Notes: generated from the letters alone by a model not told the origin. Numbered from the stretch's first letter, positions 1 through 13,455 are shown. The stretch: DNA of 64,000 nucleotides from Chenopodium formosanum (GCA_024500155.1 CM044860.1:5938501-6002500); one strand, 5' to 3'. Program-made: numbers and translations.

Positions 1-927
1 TAGGATTGGACTTTTGTTTTTTCTGACCTATGCTTTAAATGTGCACAGTGTATAAATAGGCACGCCTAGGTGTTTAGGCACTAGGCGATAGAGCGCCTTT
101 GTTGCTCTAGGCAAGGTGCATTCAAAGAGCGCACCTATGCATCTAAGGCGCACTTGAGGCAAATTTCTTTAATTGTTTTATATTGTGCGCCTCACTTCAA
201 AGAGGCTCGCAGCAGGACCTTGACCTTCATCGCCTCTTTGCTCCTTGAGCCTTTTTATACATTAAATGGGCATCATAGGTGGCATGTAGGAACTATGAGT
301 ATGCTTTCCATACTCTTGGATTGGTCATTGTACCTTAACCGTGCACCCCCCCTGGTAGCTGTATTGCTGTTATTTTCTGCAAAATTAACCTTGTATAAGG
401 CCTTAGTTTTTCCTTGTTATCTGGTAGCCCTACCTTCTGTTGCTAGCCTGACTTACTAAGATCAATGATTAGGAACTAGGAAGACACCAAAGGTTATAAT
501 CTCACTGGCACCTTGTAATTATGGTGAGAAGTTTAATTGCTTATATAGGCTACTATGCTTTTAGTGGCTTGTTGTGCTTATTCATTGTATACTTTATGCT
601 GCTTTGAAAGCCTATATATATGACCTGATTTTAAAAGAATGTGGGGCATAAAACATTTTAGCTCTGTCATTCTGGAGGATGTGATGTTACCCTTGCTTTT
701 CCACTCAATAAGGTCCATGTGATTGGTTTGGGGAACTTTGTACTGTTCATTAACTTACAAAGCATTTTAATTATATATGGAGAGTCAATCAAGATTATCA
801 TTTATTGTTCCATGTAGATAGGGGTTTTATAATGTAGAGGAACAGAGTATTTGTGCCTTGTGGTCTTGCACTGAGGTCAAGTAAATATTGTTGTGGCTAA
901 TTTTATTTCCATTGACTGGTCGATCAG
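1..927. other. Intronic/upstream DNA before the first visible HUB1 exon
   Basis: No coding exon is recognisable here. Because the exon at 928 starts in mid-codon after an acceptor AG, this stretch should be the end of a HUB1 intron. Positions about 55-205 carry clustered variants of GCGCC, CCTAGG and AGGCGC, a pattern common at the ends of decayed plant transposons, but no complete termini or target duplication are visible. The rest is AT-rich and without structure. Confidence 0.45.
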
Positions 928-3900
928 ATGGTTCTTCCTCCTCTGCTGATGATGTATTTTTAAAGCGACTTAAAACAGGCTCACCCGAACCATGCTTAGC
1001 TACTAATTCCCTTGATCAGATGATAGAAGATGGGGATAAAGCTTGTGAAAAATCCAGAAATATTGTGCGTAATATAGGGACTGCTGTTGATGACTTGTGT
1101 CATATGAAAGATGGATTATATGCTGCTATATTGACAGCACTTCCAGAGGATGGTAAGTGCGGTTTTTTTTGCTTGAATGTATGTGTGTTGTTGGGTATTC
1201 CCCTTACTGAGTATATTTTCATTCTTAATTTCTATTCACACTCCATTTGTTTTGGGTGTTTAAGGTTCATGCAGGCAGAAACCATCCAATGATATGTTAG
1301 CAGAAGTTAGGAATTTGCGATCCGCTCTTAGTGATCTTCATTTGAAACACAAATCACTTGCAAATGAATTGCGTAAGCATCAGGATGGTGATTGGAAGAA
1401 TAAAGCCGAACTGGTTTATTTGCGAGGTAACTTTTACCACTGCTAATATTTATCATCTTTTTTGAATAGGTGACCTCTCCAATTGTAGTATTTGTTAGAG
1501 TGGAAATGTATTAATGTATAATATTTGTATTATAAATTAATGCATGTTTACTCTTTAATTTTAGTCTCTAACAATATTGTACTCAATTATGTTACCATAT
1601 CATTTACTTCCTCCGTTTCTAAATAGATGACCCATAGCTCTTGGTGCAGTTTTTAAGATAAAGGAGAGAGAATGACTAATGAGTTTTTTTAACGCTCCCT
1701 TTTAAATTAATCAACTCATTAATTAAACTACCAACCCATTCCCCCTTTCTCTCTCCTGAATGACTTCATCCCACCACCACCATCCATATCAAACCGGTAC
1801 TAATTACCACCACCATAAACACCAATTCTCCCATCAACACCAACCTCCTCAATTCTCCGTCCGTCGCTGGCCCGTTGCCGGATATCTTCATCTTCAACAC
1901 CATATATCTTTCAATTTCTCTCTTACTACTCTGGAAAGTAGACTAGATCGAAACTCTTTAATCATATGTTTTTCTCCCTCAAGCTTTCTTTCTCTCTTCA
2001 AGACAACAAAGGTGGTGGTTGAGTGGTGGGATTAATTCTGGGTCATAGATCTAGTGGTTAGATAGGAGGAGAGAGAAATTATAGTTAGGCCGTTAGGGTT
2101 TTCATTTATGGTGGTGGTTTTCAGATTAGAAGGCGGCGCTTTTTAGTGGGTATGGGATTTTGGTGAGTTAGGGTCCTAAGGACGGCAGAGTTGTGCAAAG
2201 GGGTGTTATTATTGGTGAGGATGGAAGATTTCGACGGGTTAGGGGTGGCAAATTGGTGTAAAGGGCGGTGATTTAATTTAACCGAGTTTAGGGTGGCGAA
2301 TTGATGTGAACAGTGGTGAATTGGTGATTTTCGTTGAGGGTGCTGGATTTTGGTGGGTTGTGATTTCCGGTGAGAGGTGGTGGCTTTACTGGAGAAGACG
2401 GTGGCTTTAATGGAGAAGGTGGTGGCTTGCTTTAATGGAGAAGTAAAGAACGTGGGGTTGAGAGTTTATAGTTAAGGATTTGGGGTTTATTAACCTTAGG
2501 ATAAGTAGGGGTAAGTAAGTTAGTAGTTAAAATCCTTCCATTTATAGTATGGGTCATCTAATATGACTATTCCTTTTTAGGAATGTTGGTCATCTAAATA
2601 GAAACGGAGAAAGTATATTGTCTGCAGTAGGTATTCCTATAAGCCAAGTAATCTCTATCAGACATCCTAGTGATGTTTACTTGATTTTACGCGATGCATT
2701 TACTGTTTATCGTGGTTGTCCCATGCTCACATTGGAGTGTAGTTATTTTGACTTTTGGAATTGACTAGCCATACCTATGTTGCCACATAGGTTACACCTA
2801 AAATGGTTATGGATGCTATGGTCTTTGAAAGATGGTAGGTGAACTATCTATGTCGGGTACGTTAAATATGTGTCATTCAGAGGTGTGTATTTGTGCTGAA
2901 CAAGGTCACGAGAATATGACAAGTGTCAGCCTTGGCTAACAAAAGAGTAAATGTATTTATATTGATATTTGGGGGCCAAAATGGAGTGTCAAATTCTGTC
3001 TAGTGTTTTTTTACCAAGTTGGACTGGAGGATGAGAAGTGGGTACTTAAGGTGAAATTTGAATTGAACTTCCGAATAACAAAGTTTTTGTAGTTCTTAAT
3101 AGTTTAACAACTTTGATGAGTTAGGGTACTGTAGGTTTGAAGAATGTGTGGTTGGATTTTAATTTGATGCTGCATTACTGACTTTCAGCAGCGTCTTGAC
3201 AATCTTTGGTTCTCATTAAGACATGATCTTACCCTTTTGTTGTCCAAGCAGTAAGCTATTGCAGTTCACTCAAGTTTCCATTACTTTTAATCAGATATCA
3301 GCTTCTTTGAGCCACTAGAATGTTATCAGCCATCATGTAGTTCCCATATAATTGTGTAATAGAGGAATGAGGAGATGGAGGGATGGTTAGTCCTTCCATT
3401 TCCCCTCCAATTGATGGGGGTTTGCTTCTGCACCCCCCCCCCCCCCCCCAATTCCTGTGATAGGGTGGAATATATATTTTTTATTTTTTTATATATATAT
3501 ATATACATAATTGTGTAAAAACAAGCCATTGGAGGGTTTATAATTGGATTTACACAATAAATTAGTTAGGAAACTTGATAAAGGCAGGATATAATTTCAA
3601 GTAAAGGGAATCAAGAAATCTATATAAATAGAGGAGGATACGAAGAGTAGGCATTACGAGAAGAGTTGAGAAGTTTATTTTTTTGGTTTTACTTAGTTTG
3701 GGAGTTAGGAAACTTGATAAAGGCAGGATATAATTTTAAGTAAAGGGAATCAAGAAATCTATATAAACAGAGGAGGATACGAAGAGTAGGCATTACGAGA
3801 AGAGTTGAGAAGTTTATTTTTTTTGGTTTTACTTAGTTTGGGAGAGTGTCAAATCTCTCAAATTTTTTATAATTTCAGCTTCATTTATCTAATTCACCTT

Positions 3901-5169
3901 CTTCTCCCGCTAATTTCTAGTCTAGTAATGCTAGTTCATTATAGGAAGGAGTATGTTCTGGAAGAATTAATTGCTTCAATAGATTTCTGTTTTTTCCCCA
4001 AAAAAATAAAATAAAATTGCAATGATGGAGTTCGCTGGATAGGAGGTAGCAAAGAAACTCTTTGAAACGATGGTAGCAATAATAAGAAGGGATTACAAGA
4101 ACCTTCATAAAACCTTGGAGAAAATAATTGTTGGAGCTCTCTCTACAATCAAGCAGGAGTTGAGGCAAATTTAAAAGGATCTTGAGGAGGAAGACAACCA
4201 AACTAATCCGATGATTGCAGAAAAAGAAGATGAAGAGTTAGAGAGTATAGATCTGAAGATAAGTATGTGGGAAGAGATTTCGAAAGTTTTGTGTTTTTCA
4301 CACTGGCGGAGGTTGTTTTATTGGTAGTAAAGTTGAGGGTGGACTGGCGGTTTTGGATGTTGTTCAGGCCTCTTCGCAAAATGATGTTCTGCGGTGGTCT
4401 GGGTGATGTTATGGGAGATTTGAATGTCGGAGGAGCCTGGTGGAAAGTCTGGGAAGGCAGCTTCCTACAGAGACCATCAGATGGAGCAGAGAAGGAAAAC
4501 CAGAGTTCTAACATATTCTCTATTGCCTCGTAGAATAAGGCAATTCTAGAAGATCTTGTTAGGGGTAGTTGTGAAATTTCCTAGTGAGTGACACAGCTAA
4601 TGAATATACCCTAATGATAGTAATGAAAGCTGTAGATTCAAACTGGGTTGCCCCACCATTAAGTCCCAAGACTTCAACCCATTATTATAAACCCCATTTA
4701 TCTACCTTCTAAATCACAGTACCACCCATTTTAAGCCTTCACACCATCCTCCTTCTAACTCCCCTCCAACTTAAACACTTACTATCTCAACCAAAATACC
4801 ACACACTGCACCCAAATATCAGTATTATTGCATGACAGTTTGCGGCATTTTTCTTTCATGATTAAAGACCTGTGGAGTGTACCAATTCTCACCAAAGAAG
4901 CACAGCAAGTTAGATGGGAGTTTGCTCTCAGCTTTTGGCTTGTTTAAGAATTGGAACATGGATTGTTGGTTCTAAGAATCGAATACCAACTACTATCCTG
5001 TTGTTATAGTTTTGTTTGGCTCTTGGGAGTGAATTAACCCACATGGAATCTTGATAAATATCCTCTATGTTCTTTCACTTCTGTTAATAGCAACAAGTTA
5101 CAGGGCAATTGTCTCTTAAGTCCAATCTCTGTCAATGTTTTCAAGTTTTACAGTTGTGAATTCTTCTTG

Positions 5170-5215
<46 letters not shown>

Positions 5216-8200
5216 TTGGGGGTGGGGGGGGGGGGGGATGTTTAGTATGTGCTGGTTTGGTAATGTATATGACCTTGTGCAGAGGAGTTGGAGAGTGTCA
5301 TCAAAGAGCTGGAAGAAAGTAACCATAAGTTGGCAGCTATAAAAGCAGAGAAAGATGCAACAAAGGGGGCATTTTTCCCAGTTTTGAACATGGGAAATAA
5401 GCATACCTCAAATGACAGGACGGAAGACAAACAAAATGAAGATCTGCAAAATTTGGAATCAGCATTGAAGGAGTCATTGGTAGAGTACTGGATTTTTAGT
5501 GTTTGCTGGATTAGACTGAGCTCAGTTTATAAACTTGTAGCTATTTTGGCAGGCTCAGTCATCTTCCCGACTACAAGAACTCAAGAATTTGCATGAGGAA
5601 AGGATAGAAATTTTGAAGAAGCTTTCCAATTTGCAGGTTAGGTGGCGTCATGCCGTCATTAATGCTTTCCCTTAATTGTTTCTTGAATTTTTTGTAGTGA
5701 CTTATGTTCCAGAATCCAGAAATAGCAAATTACTGATTCCATAGTTTTTATGACAGGGTACATTGAAAAATGTGAAGTTAATATCCTGTGCTAGTGCTTT
5801 TAAGCTAGTGAAAGAAGAACTTGAGAAGTCTAAAGCTGATGTTATCCAGTATCAAGCCTTATTTGAAAAACTTCAGGTTGTTACTGGTCGGTAATTTTAC
5901 ATGTGCATGCGTCTGCTTACTTTTAGGAATAAATTTATTATGTTGCTGACTTTTGATTCATATCGGACATTCCAGGTCGAGAAAGATAAGGTTGCTTGGA
6001 AAGAAAGAGAAGTGGCGGTGAGAAATGATCTGGGCGATGTTTTTCGAAGGACTTTGACCACTGCTAGCTCTAGAATTGATGAGCTTGAATCTGAGATTCA
6101 AAGACAAAATGACGAAAGAAAGCGAATAGAAGCCAAGTTGGAAGAAGCTTCTAGAGAACCAGGTAGTTGAGGTTTTAAATTAGTAGGAAAGATTTGGCAT
6201 TAGTTGCATATGGTCTTGAAACATTCTGTTTGTTCAGGAAGGAAAGAAATAATTTCAAACTTTAAGGAATTTGTTTCTTCATTCCCTGAGGATATGAGTT
6301 CCATGCAAAGTAAACTACACAAGTACAAGGAAACAGCTGCTGATGTCCATGCTCTGCGTGCGGAAGTACAATCCCTCTCCAATGTTCTTGCCAGGAAGGT
6401 GAATCTCCCATCACTATTTCTTGCTTGCTTATATATATGTGATAGTTCCTGTAGGCTGACATGAATTTTATTGGCAGGCCAAAGATTTGGAGACATTATC
6501 TAGTAGATCAGCTGATCAAGATGCCGAAATACAGAGACTACAGGCTGTGGTATGTCTTGCTGTGAATTTTAAGACATCAATGCTGTATTCTTCTAAATGC
6601 ATAGCGTGATGACACCTTAGTTTTGCCTTTTTTTTTTTTTTTAATTTTTTTTTAATATAATTTAATTTAATTTTAATTTTCTTAAAAGAGATGCTTGACC
6701 AGATTATGGGAGTCTGGATCTGCTAATATGATGTTATTGTAATAATGTGGGCATTTCATAGAATTGTTAGATTATGGAAGTCCAATTAATTTTATGAAGT
6801 GAGAAAAAACAGAGTAGAGAAGATCAGGAGCGGAAAGGAACTAAGTGTATTCCTTTTTCTGGCAATAAATCTGACATTGTGTAATTAGAGCTTTTTAGAG
6901 TTATTCTTACCCCCCCCCCCCCCCTCCCCCTCTCTCTTACTTCAGTACACCCTTTTTCATGGGAGTGTTTAAGTGTGTATTTTAGCTGTCATTTTGTGTT
7001 TTGATGACACTTGGACTTTACAAAATGTTAATATCTACGTTATTTAAGAAAGACTTTTCAATGGCTAAAAAAATGTAGCCATTATAACTGTTTTCAATCT
7101 CAACCGTTTATATATAAAAGATTAATCTTGTACGTCCATTCATACATTACATTTGACTTATAATCATTAAAAAAAAAAGTTTAAAAACTACTCTATTTTG
7201 AAAATAAAATAAAAGTGGTTGTCGTTGCCATAAATGCCATTGTTGTAGAAGTATCCATCTTTCAACTTAAGTTTAAATTTCCATTAAATAGGTAACGAGG
7301 AACAATTAACATTGATAGAATTATAATATAACCAAACAATCAATGAAATACTATCCTATATCTGAAAACAAAAGTATGATTTTATACATTAGATATTTTC
7401 ATACATGGATAAGATTAAAATATAACCTAAATAAAATTGTTCCAACTTTAAGTTATACAGTTCATAGTCTTAATTACTCCATATTATTCTCCGTAACTCA
7501 TCCTGATCATTGTTGCACTATTTGATGGATTTTATGTTAAGTGGATTGTTTAGTTATTCAAACTTTGCATAGACATTATCAATGAAACTTTCGCAGCAGT
7601 TAATTTGGTAGAGGAATAAGGATAAATTCTGGAAAACAAGTTATTAAAAATAAAAGGTAGTTTTTTGGTCAACTTAATCAAAGGTCCTATTTTACATAAT
7701 TTAGTTGAAATAAAATTAACGGTGTAGATTTTGTTTTTATAATGGCTACGATTTTATTGTAGCCATTGCAAAACTGTCCATATTTTAAGGATACTATTGG
7801 TTCCATGTTTCTTATTGCTGCTTTTTTGTATATTTGTGTAAATCGGTTCCTTTTCGTTTGCAAATATATCCCTAATCCTGCTAGTCTGTAATGTGGCAGC
7901 AATCTCATAAGATGGTTTCCAAATGTCCAACAGTTCAAGATCTTGTTAATCTTGGAAATTGTGAGATTGTGGAGCTTTCAGTATCATAGAGGATCCTCAT
8001 CCTATGTGCATGATATTTTGACCCTTTACTGCTCCAAATATGCTCCTATTATGCTTCCTCGGTGATTATCATTGAGATAAAACTCTGAGCTGCCTTTATT
8101 GAAAAATCTTGCAGGTGAAAGATCTAAAAGAGAGTGATACGGAACTACAACTTATTGTGGAGATGTACAGACGTGAATCGGCCTTAACAAGGTTGGACAA

Positions 8201-8313
8201 TATTAAGAGTCATATTTTCTTAGTCATCTTGATAAATATATTGTAATGTGATTCCTGTGAAATTGATGGTTTCATTTGTCTTTCAGTCTGCTGATATCAC
8301 TAAATCTAATTTT

Positions 8314-8354
<41 letters not shown>

Positions 8355-9650
8355 TGAAAGAAACTAAATCCAATTTTATGGATCTCTGTTCATTAAAGAG
8401 TGTAAGTAAAAATTATCAGCATGCCAAACATAATGTTTCTTGTTTGAGATTGCTTGTATTACTTCTTTGTTCTTTATATAAATAATCTATGGAAAACTGT
8501 TTTCTTAGGCGTAAGTAATTGATACGTCAAACCTTAATTTTTTGTACTTAGTTTTTATGAGGTAGCATTTTGTTAGCGTTCTTGATTCAAGGAAATTTAA
8601 AGAAGTTACCTGCTATAATTGTGGATAGATCGTGTAGGGCCAACCTTCTGTAGGAGCTGCATGGGAGGTAGTGACTCTAATGAGCTAGTGGTGTAGAATT
8701 TAGTTCAAAGTTTGACATTGTTGTTCATTAAATTTTGGTGTAAACCTAAAAGTGAGGAGTGGGAAGCAGTTAGGTCTTAAAATTGTTTCAAGCTTTGTAT
8801 AATTGTCTTCAGACATGTCATATATATTTGCTATAATTTTTTGATAATTTATTCAACTGGTTTACATGCCTGCAGAAATGTTTTAGAGGCAAGGGATAGG
8901 GAGTACCAGGCATGGGCTCATGTGCATAACCTGAAGTCGTCTCTTGATGAACACAATATGGAAACACGTGTGAAAACAGCTATTGAAGCAGAAGCCCAAT
9001 CCCAACAACGCCTAGCTGCTGCAGAAGCTGAAATTGCAGACTTAAGGGAGAAGTGTGAATCTTCTGAAAGGTTAGGTATTGTGTGAATGTGCAGAATTAC
9101 TTGCTGTTGCAATGTGTATGAGCTGATGCAAATAAAAGTATTTTAGTTTTTTATCTTCTGAAAGGAAGAATCGTGAATGGTTATGATTTACTCCCTCTGT
9201 GACTGTGATGCCTTTTTTTCTACTTTGGGTTGTTCGTTTGAGTTTTCCTCATACGATAAACAACCATGAAGGACCTACCACCTTACTCTCACATTCATTA
9301 CATTTGGTCCTACCAATTTTGTCTTTGATTAACTCTACCCGGCCAGAAATAAAAAGTAACAAAACCCCAATGAGGCAAACAAAAGGAAACAAAGGTAGTA
9401 ATTAGTTTTGTTTGCATATCTTATTCAAGTCTGAGCTATTGCTGCTTGGTGGTTTCTTTAACATCTATCATCCTCTACCTATAGTTTATAACTGCCCCCT
9501 CACTTTCTCAAGTAGAAGTTTAGCTGCCTTTTCCTGTATAGGCTTTCATCTTAATCAAGTGCTTCTTTTATCCTTTATTCCTGTTTTTCTTGTTTCTAAC
9601 TGGTTAAGGATAGGGAGGCCTAAAATAGTGGAGAAAAATTGAGTTTTTTT

Positions 9651-9681
<31 letters not shown>

Positions 9682-12600
9682 GGGTTGAAAGTAGTTTCGA
9701 TGGGTACCTAGGGTTTTCACAGGGTTTCTCCTGGCTGATCTACTTTTAAGGGACTAGGATCAAGCCAGTCTTGGATTCGTGCATGGTGAGGTAGTCATTG
9801 CAGGTGTTTCGACACACTATGTAATGTTTTTAATAATGTGATGAGTCTGATGACAAATAAAAGAGGGATCTCTGGGATTTTTTTTACCGATATTGAATTT
9901 ATAAATGAGATTTTATCTTCCTTTGGAGTGTACTGCGATTATGAGTGTGATTTAACCATTTGTGTGTTAGTATTGTGAGAAACTCAGAATTGGAACAGTT
10001 AAGTGGTTCAATGTGCGTTCGTGAATTTATTAGGATAGTTAAGCATGCTGTTTTAAAATAGACATGTATAATTTCATTTTTGGAAGAGGCCCCCTGCCCG
10101 TTCCTGTAATATTAAAAAAAAAAAAAAGTTTTGATTCACCCGCGCGAGGGTTAAGTGTAAGCATCAAAAACATTTGTCCTGTAATGGATCTAGTTTAGAA
10201 ACTATGACAATAATCACATTAAAATTATTGTTGTTAATGCTACATGTATAATACTTTATATTGCTTTGTAGCACTTCTATATCTTGTGATCTGGGAGTTC
10301 TTATTTATTTCCCTATATTCTTTTATTTCAGGGACAAGTCAAAGCTTTCAAATGCATTGAAGTCTAAGCATGAAGAGAATGAAGCCTACTTATCTGAGAT
10401 CGAGGTTAATTCATGTTTCATTTCGTTTTTAACATCTATTCAGCTGCTCAGTACTTATCTGCTCAGTCTGGTATGCCATTTCAGACTATTGGACAGGCCT
10501 ATGATGACATGCAAAACCAAAACCAGCACTTGTTGCAGCAAATTACTGAGAGAGACGACTATAACATCAAGGTGATTGGAATTTTGCACTCATTACTCTA
10601 TCCTTTTAATGCTTCTTGGCTACACATTTATGTGGGAAATTTCTTTGGATGAATTTTATGCATCACTCAATATCTACTACGGTACTACCTGTTTGTGATG
10701 GTGACCTGACTTGGTAAGCTCTTGAGCATATCAGAGAGGTACTTGGAGCCTTAAAAATTGACTATATGTTTAATGGTCAAGAAATGTCATTTTGAAGGGT
10801 AAATTACTTTTTTTCCCCTCGAATCTATATTGTCACTTGAATATATTTTTTTCATCATAGGTTTAATGCTTCTTTGTGGAGAAGCTGACACACCCTTTGC
10901 AGCTCTTCAGGTTTTACACATTTGTCTGGTCATTTACATGCAAACAGTTGTGAATATCAGTACACATTAACTTTAAAGCTCCTTTAAAATCGTGATATTT
11001 ATTAATCTCTAGGAGTGAGTTGGTAGGTCGGTGAAACATTTTGGTTAAAGGTTGGTCTGGATTAATTTCTTCAAAAATATTATGTTTCCAATCATCTATG
11101 TGTGGCCATTTCTTTTCCGGAGGAGAGGCTGGGACCTTGGTAAATGCTCTACTTAATTTTTGAAATTAGACGTGGAATACTATCTTATATCATATACCTG
11201 TGCTATACAATAATTGTAGTGTTCTTAGTTTGCTTTATGATCTGCGAACAAAATGGTGGCTTTTTGAAAATTGTAGTACATTGGCGTCTTAGAAATAGGG
11301 CTGGCAAACAGGTCGGGTTGGGTCGGGTTCGGGTTGAACTGTTTACATAAACGGGTCAACACCCCCCAACCTGAACCCGACCTGTTTAATAAACAGGTCA
11401 AAAATATGAACCTGAACCCGACCTGATTTTATACGGGTCGACCTGAACTCGACCTGATTTGACCTGTTTAAAACTTAGAATGTTCAACCTGGTAATTCCA
11501 GAAACCTTTTGTATAATTTATTCAATCAATAATTAACACAAATAATTAGACAATTACATTTCCAACCAAAATAATAGTATAAACTTGGTGATATTACAAG
11601 TATGGCTCAAGTCTAAGTAGACTTTCTTCTTTAAATTATCTCAACCAGATCTATATTCATAAACTTCATTCGTTCATCATTTGACTTCTCAGGCTAGTCA
11701 CCTGTGCATAGAAAAAAAATGCATAATAAGAATTCAAAAATATACCCGAAGAATGACAATCAACCAGATTTTCAAAAGCAAGGAAGTACTAATTTCAGCA
11801 AGCAAAATGTAGAGAAATCACGAGTTCAAATAAACAATCAACATTTTCAACATTTCATAACAAAATTAAATTGCATAACTATAAAAGGAATAAAATTGAT
11901 GGGTATATTACCTTGACGAAAGAACGATGGAAGATTAACGAGCATAGATTGAACAAAATGACATATAATGCGAGGATAATTGACCTTTTAACAAGTGAAT
12001 TCCCTTTTAAAAAAAAAAAAAAGTGAATTTCCTTGAATCTGAAAATCTTGATGATAAATATTGAAAACAAAGAGAGGAGAGAGAATGGGTGGAAGCGGCG
12101 TGACAAAGAAAATGCAGTAGTTAGGTTTTACTTTCATACTTTGTTTTAGACTTTGGATAGGTTGGGCTTTGGCCCATAATTGCAAATAAAAGGCCAAATA
12201 TCATTTAAACTAATTGGGTTAAACGGGTTGGGTACAGGTTGACCCGACCTGAAACTGACCCAATTAGTTAAACGGGTTAAGGCGGGTTATTATCGGGTTG
12301 GGATTTTCAACCTGAACCTAACCCGTTTATTTTCAGGTCGGGTTCGGGTTGACCCAATTACTTAAACGGGTTGAAAATCTCACTCAAAACCCATTTATTT
12401 CGGGTTGGGTTCGAGTCGGGTTGTCGGGTTGGGTCAGCTTTTGCCAGCCCTACTTAGAAATATGTGTTCAATTTTATTCAAAATTTTAATTTTGGTTGGG
12501 CCTCATGTGATTTAGCTTGTACTGGAAGGCCAGCGCAGTAAACAGACACATGATCTTCTACTTGCGGAGAAGCAAAATCTGCAGAAGAAAATACAGCAGG

Positions 12601-13455
12601 GCAGTGTTTCACAAGACTTTTTTGAAATGAAAGCTGCAAGAATTGAGGATCAGGTAGGTTAAGACTTTTATATGTGTCATCTCATCTTACTATGAATATA
12701 ATTACATGACAGGCTGTACATGATAAGCAGGTGAAATTGTGCTCCGACCAGATCAATAGACACGCAGAAGATAGGTGTCAAAACTCAATTTCACTGGAAA
12801 ATATCCAAAGGAAGCTGTTAGAATCAAGAAAGTCTTCTCAGCAGGCTAAAGAAACTTTGGATGGACTACAAAGTAGAGTCAAAGATGGTCGAGCAAATCT
12901 TTCTAACTTGCAGATAGAGTTAGAGAAAGAAAGGTATATTATTATATATTTTCTCACATACCTTAAACAAAAATTTCGCCTTTCATTTGGCAATATAAAG
13001 CAAAAGAGGGTTGCTGACTTTTTTTCGCCAGGTTTGAGAAGAAAAGGGTAGAGGAGGAATTGGAAGCAGTAAAGAGGAAAGCTGAATATCTTAAACTGCA
13101 AAAAGAGGGTTCTGTTGCGGAAAAGCTTCAGCAGGAGCTTCAAGAATACAAGGAAATACTCAAGTGTGGTGTTTGCCTCGATAGACCAAAGGAGGTATCT
13201 ACTCCTGTTACCTGATCTTTCAAAATTATGGAACTTAAAACTTTGTCAGAGAGTCAAGACTCTTTTGATAATTAAATGACTTCTTTCTGCTATTAATACT
13301 CTGTTTTTGGTAAACTTTTTCAGGTTGTAATCACAAAGTGCTACCATCTATTATGCAGTCCATGTGTTCAGAAAGTAATTGAATCCCGCCATCGCAAGTG
13401 CCCTGTGTGTGCTGCAAGCTTTGGCCCAAATGATGTGAAGCCAGTTTACATCTGA
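928..13455 (+). CDS. HUB1: HUB1-type histone H2B E3 ubiquitin ligase (BRE1-like), 5' part outside the window
   Basis: Nuclear RING E3 ligase; with HUB2 it monoubiquitinates histone H2B and so affects transcription, seed dormancy and flowering (known of the family). Exons read from GT-AG sites: 928-1152, 1265-1426, 5283-5479, 5553-5636, 5757-5876, 5976-6162, 6238-6398, 6478-6549, 8115-8191, 8876-9070, 10332-10404, 10485-10571, 12516-12653, 12731-12933, 13032-13194, 13324-13455. Together they make one frame of 757 residues ending in TGA. Most of the protein is charged coiled coil. The last two exons encode a C3HC4 RING (CGVC, CYHLLCSPC, CPVC) and end in SFGPNDVKPVYI, which fits HUB1 rather than HUB2, as does the internal block GAFFPVLNMGNK. 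Arabidopsis HUB1 is about 878 residues, so roughly 120 N-terminal residues lie upstream. Introns 2 (3.9 kb), 8 (1.6 kb) and 12 (1.9 kb) are expanded by repeats. No stop or frameshift breaks the gene. Confidence 0.93.
1607..2613. mobile_element. Large non-autonomous Stowaway/Tc1-mariner-like element in HUB1 intron 2
   Basis: The left end CTTCCTCCGTTTCTAAATAG and the inverted right end CTATTTAGA...AACGGAG form terminal inverted repeats of about 25 bp beginning with the Stowaway-type CTTCCTCCGT. A TA dinucleotide flanks each side (1605-1606 and 2614-2615). At 1007 bp it is much longer than a typical Stowaway MITE. The interior is G-rich on the right half (many GGTGG words) and shows no transposase frame. 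Confidence 0.8.
3565..3843 (+). repeat. Two-copy direct tandem duplication, 139-bp period
   Basis: Copy 1 (3565-3703) and copy 2 (3704-3843) both run from GTTAGGAAACTTGATAAAGG to ACTTAGTTTGGGA and differ by a few substitutions and one T in a T-run. Each contains CTATATAAA, a TATA-box-like word. The sequence after copy 2 reads like the leader of a retroelement, so this may be a duplicated piece of a decayed LTR, but no LTR borders were found. Confidence 0.8.
3844..4560 (+). other. Decayed coding-like sequence, possibly retroelement gag
   Basis: After the duplicated TATA-containing segment a frame with interspersed stops can be followed from about 4024, with words such as FETMVAIIRRDYKNLHKTLE and an acidic EEEDNQ stretch. 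This helical, charged composition is like the start of a plant LTR-retrotransposon gag, but no zinc knuckle, protease or primer binding site is visible. It is an inference only; it could be any decayed gene fragment. Confidence 0.3.
5172..5237. repeat. Poly-T tract followed by poly-G tract
   Basis: About 43 T residues (5172-5214) are followed by a short GTTGGGGG spacer and about 14 G (5224-5237), ending some 45 bp upstream of the HUB1 exon at 5283. It may act as an unusually long pyrimidine tract for that acceptor. Its exact length is unreliable in any assembly. Confidence 0.85.
7060..7767. other. AT-rich block bordered by small hairpins, possible decayed transposon
   Basis: Each border carries a short palindrome: AATGGCTA...TGTAGCCATT at 7060-7083 and AATGGCTA...TGTAGCCATT at 7741-7767. 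The two borders therefore also match one another. The 660 bp between are AT-rich without a coding frame. Foldback ends of this kind occur in some plant MITEs, but no target duplication was found. Confidence 0.35.
8316..8353. repeat. Poly-T tract in HUB1 intron
   Basis: A run of 38 T. Other long T-runs in HUB1 introns lie near 6629-6642 and 9652-9681. They could be the tails of reverse-oriented retroposons, but no source element is recognisable beside them. Confidence 0.85.
11296..12452. mobile_element. Non-autonomous hAT element in HUB1 intron
   Basis: The element begins TAGGGCTGGCAAA and ends TTTGCCAGCCCTA, a perfect 13-bp inverted repeat. It is flanked by a perfect 8-bp duplication CTTAGAAA (11288-11295 and 12453-12460), the hAT hallmark. 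The subterminal 150-250 bp on both sides are packed with GGGTCGGGTT/AACCCGACC words, the likely transposase-binding region. The centre is AT-rich filler with no transposase frame. It sits in the intron between exons 10485-10571 and 12516-12653, about 60 bp before the acceptor. Confidence 0.93.

Noticed and set aside
9190..9640. Possible Stowaway element starting TACTCCCTCTGTGACTG
   Set aside because: Only one end is convincing. No matching inverted end with TA was found before the T-run at 9652.
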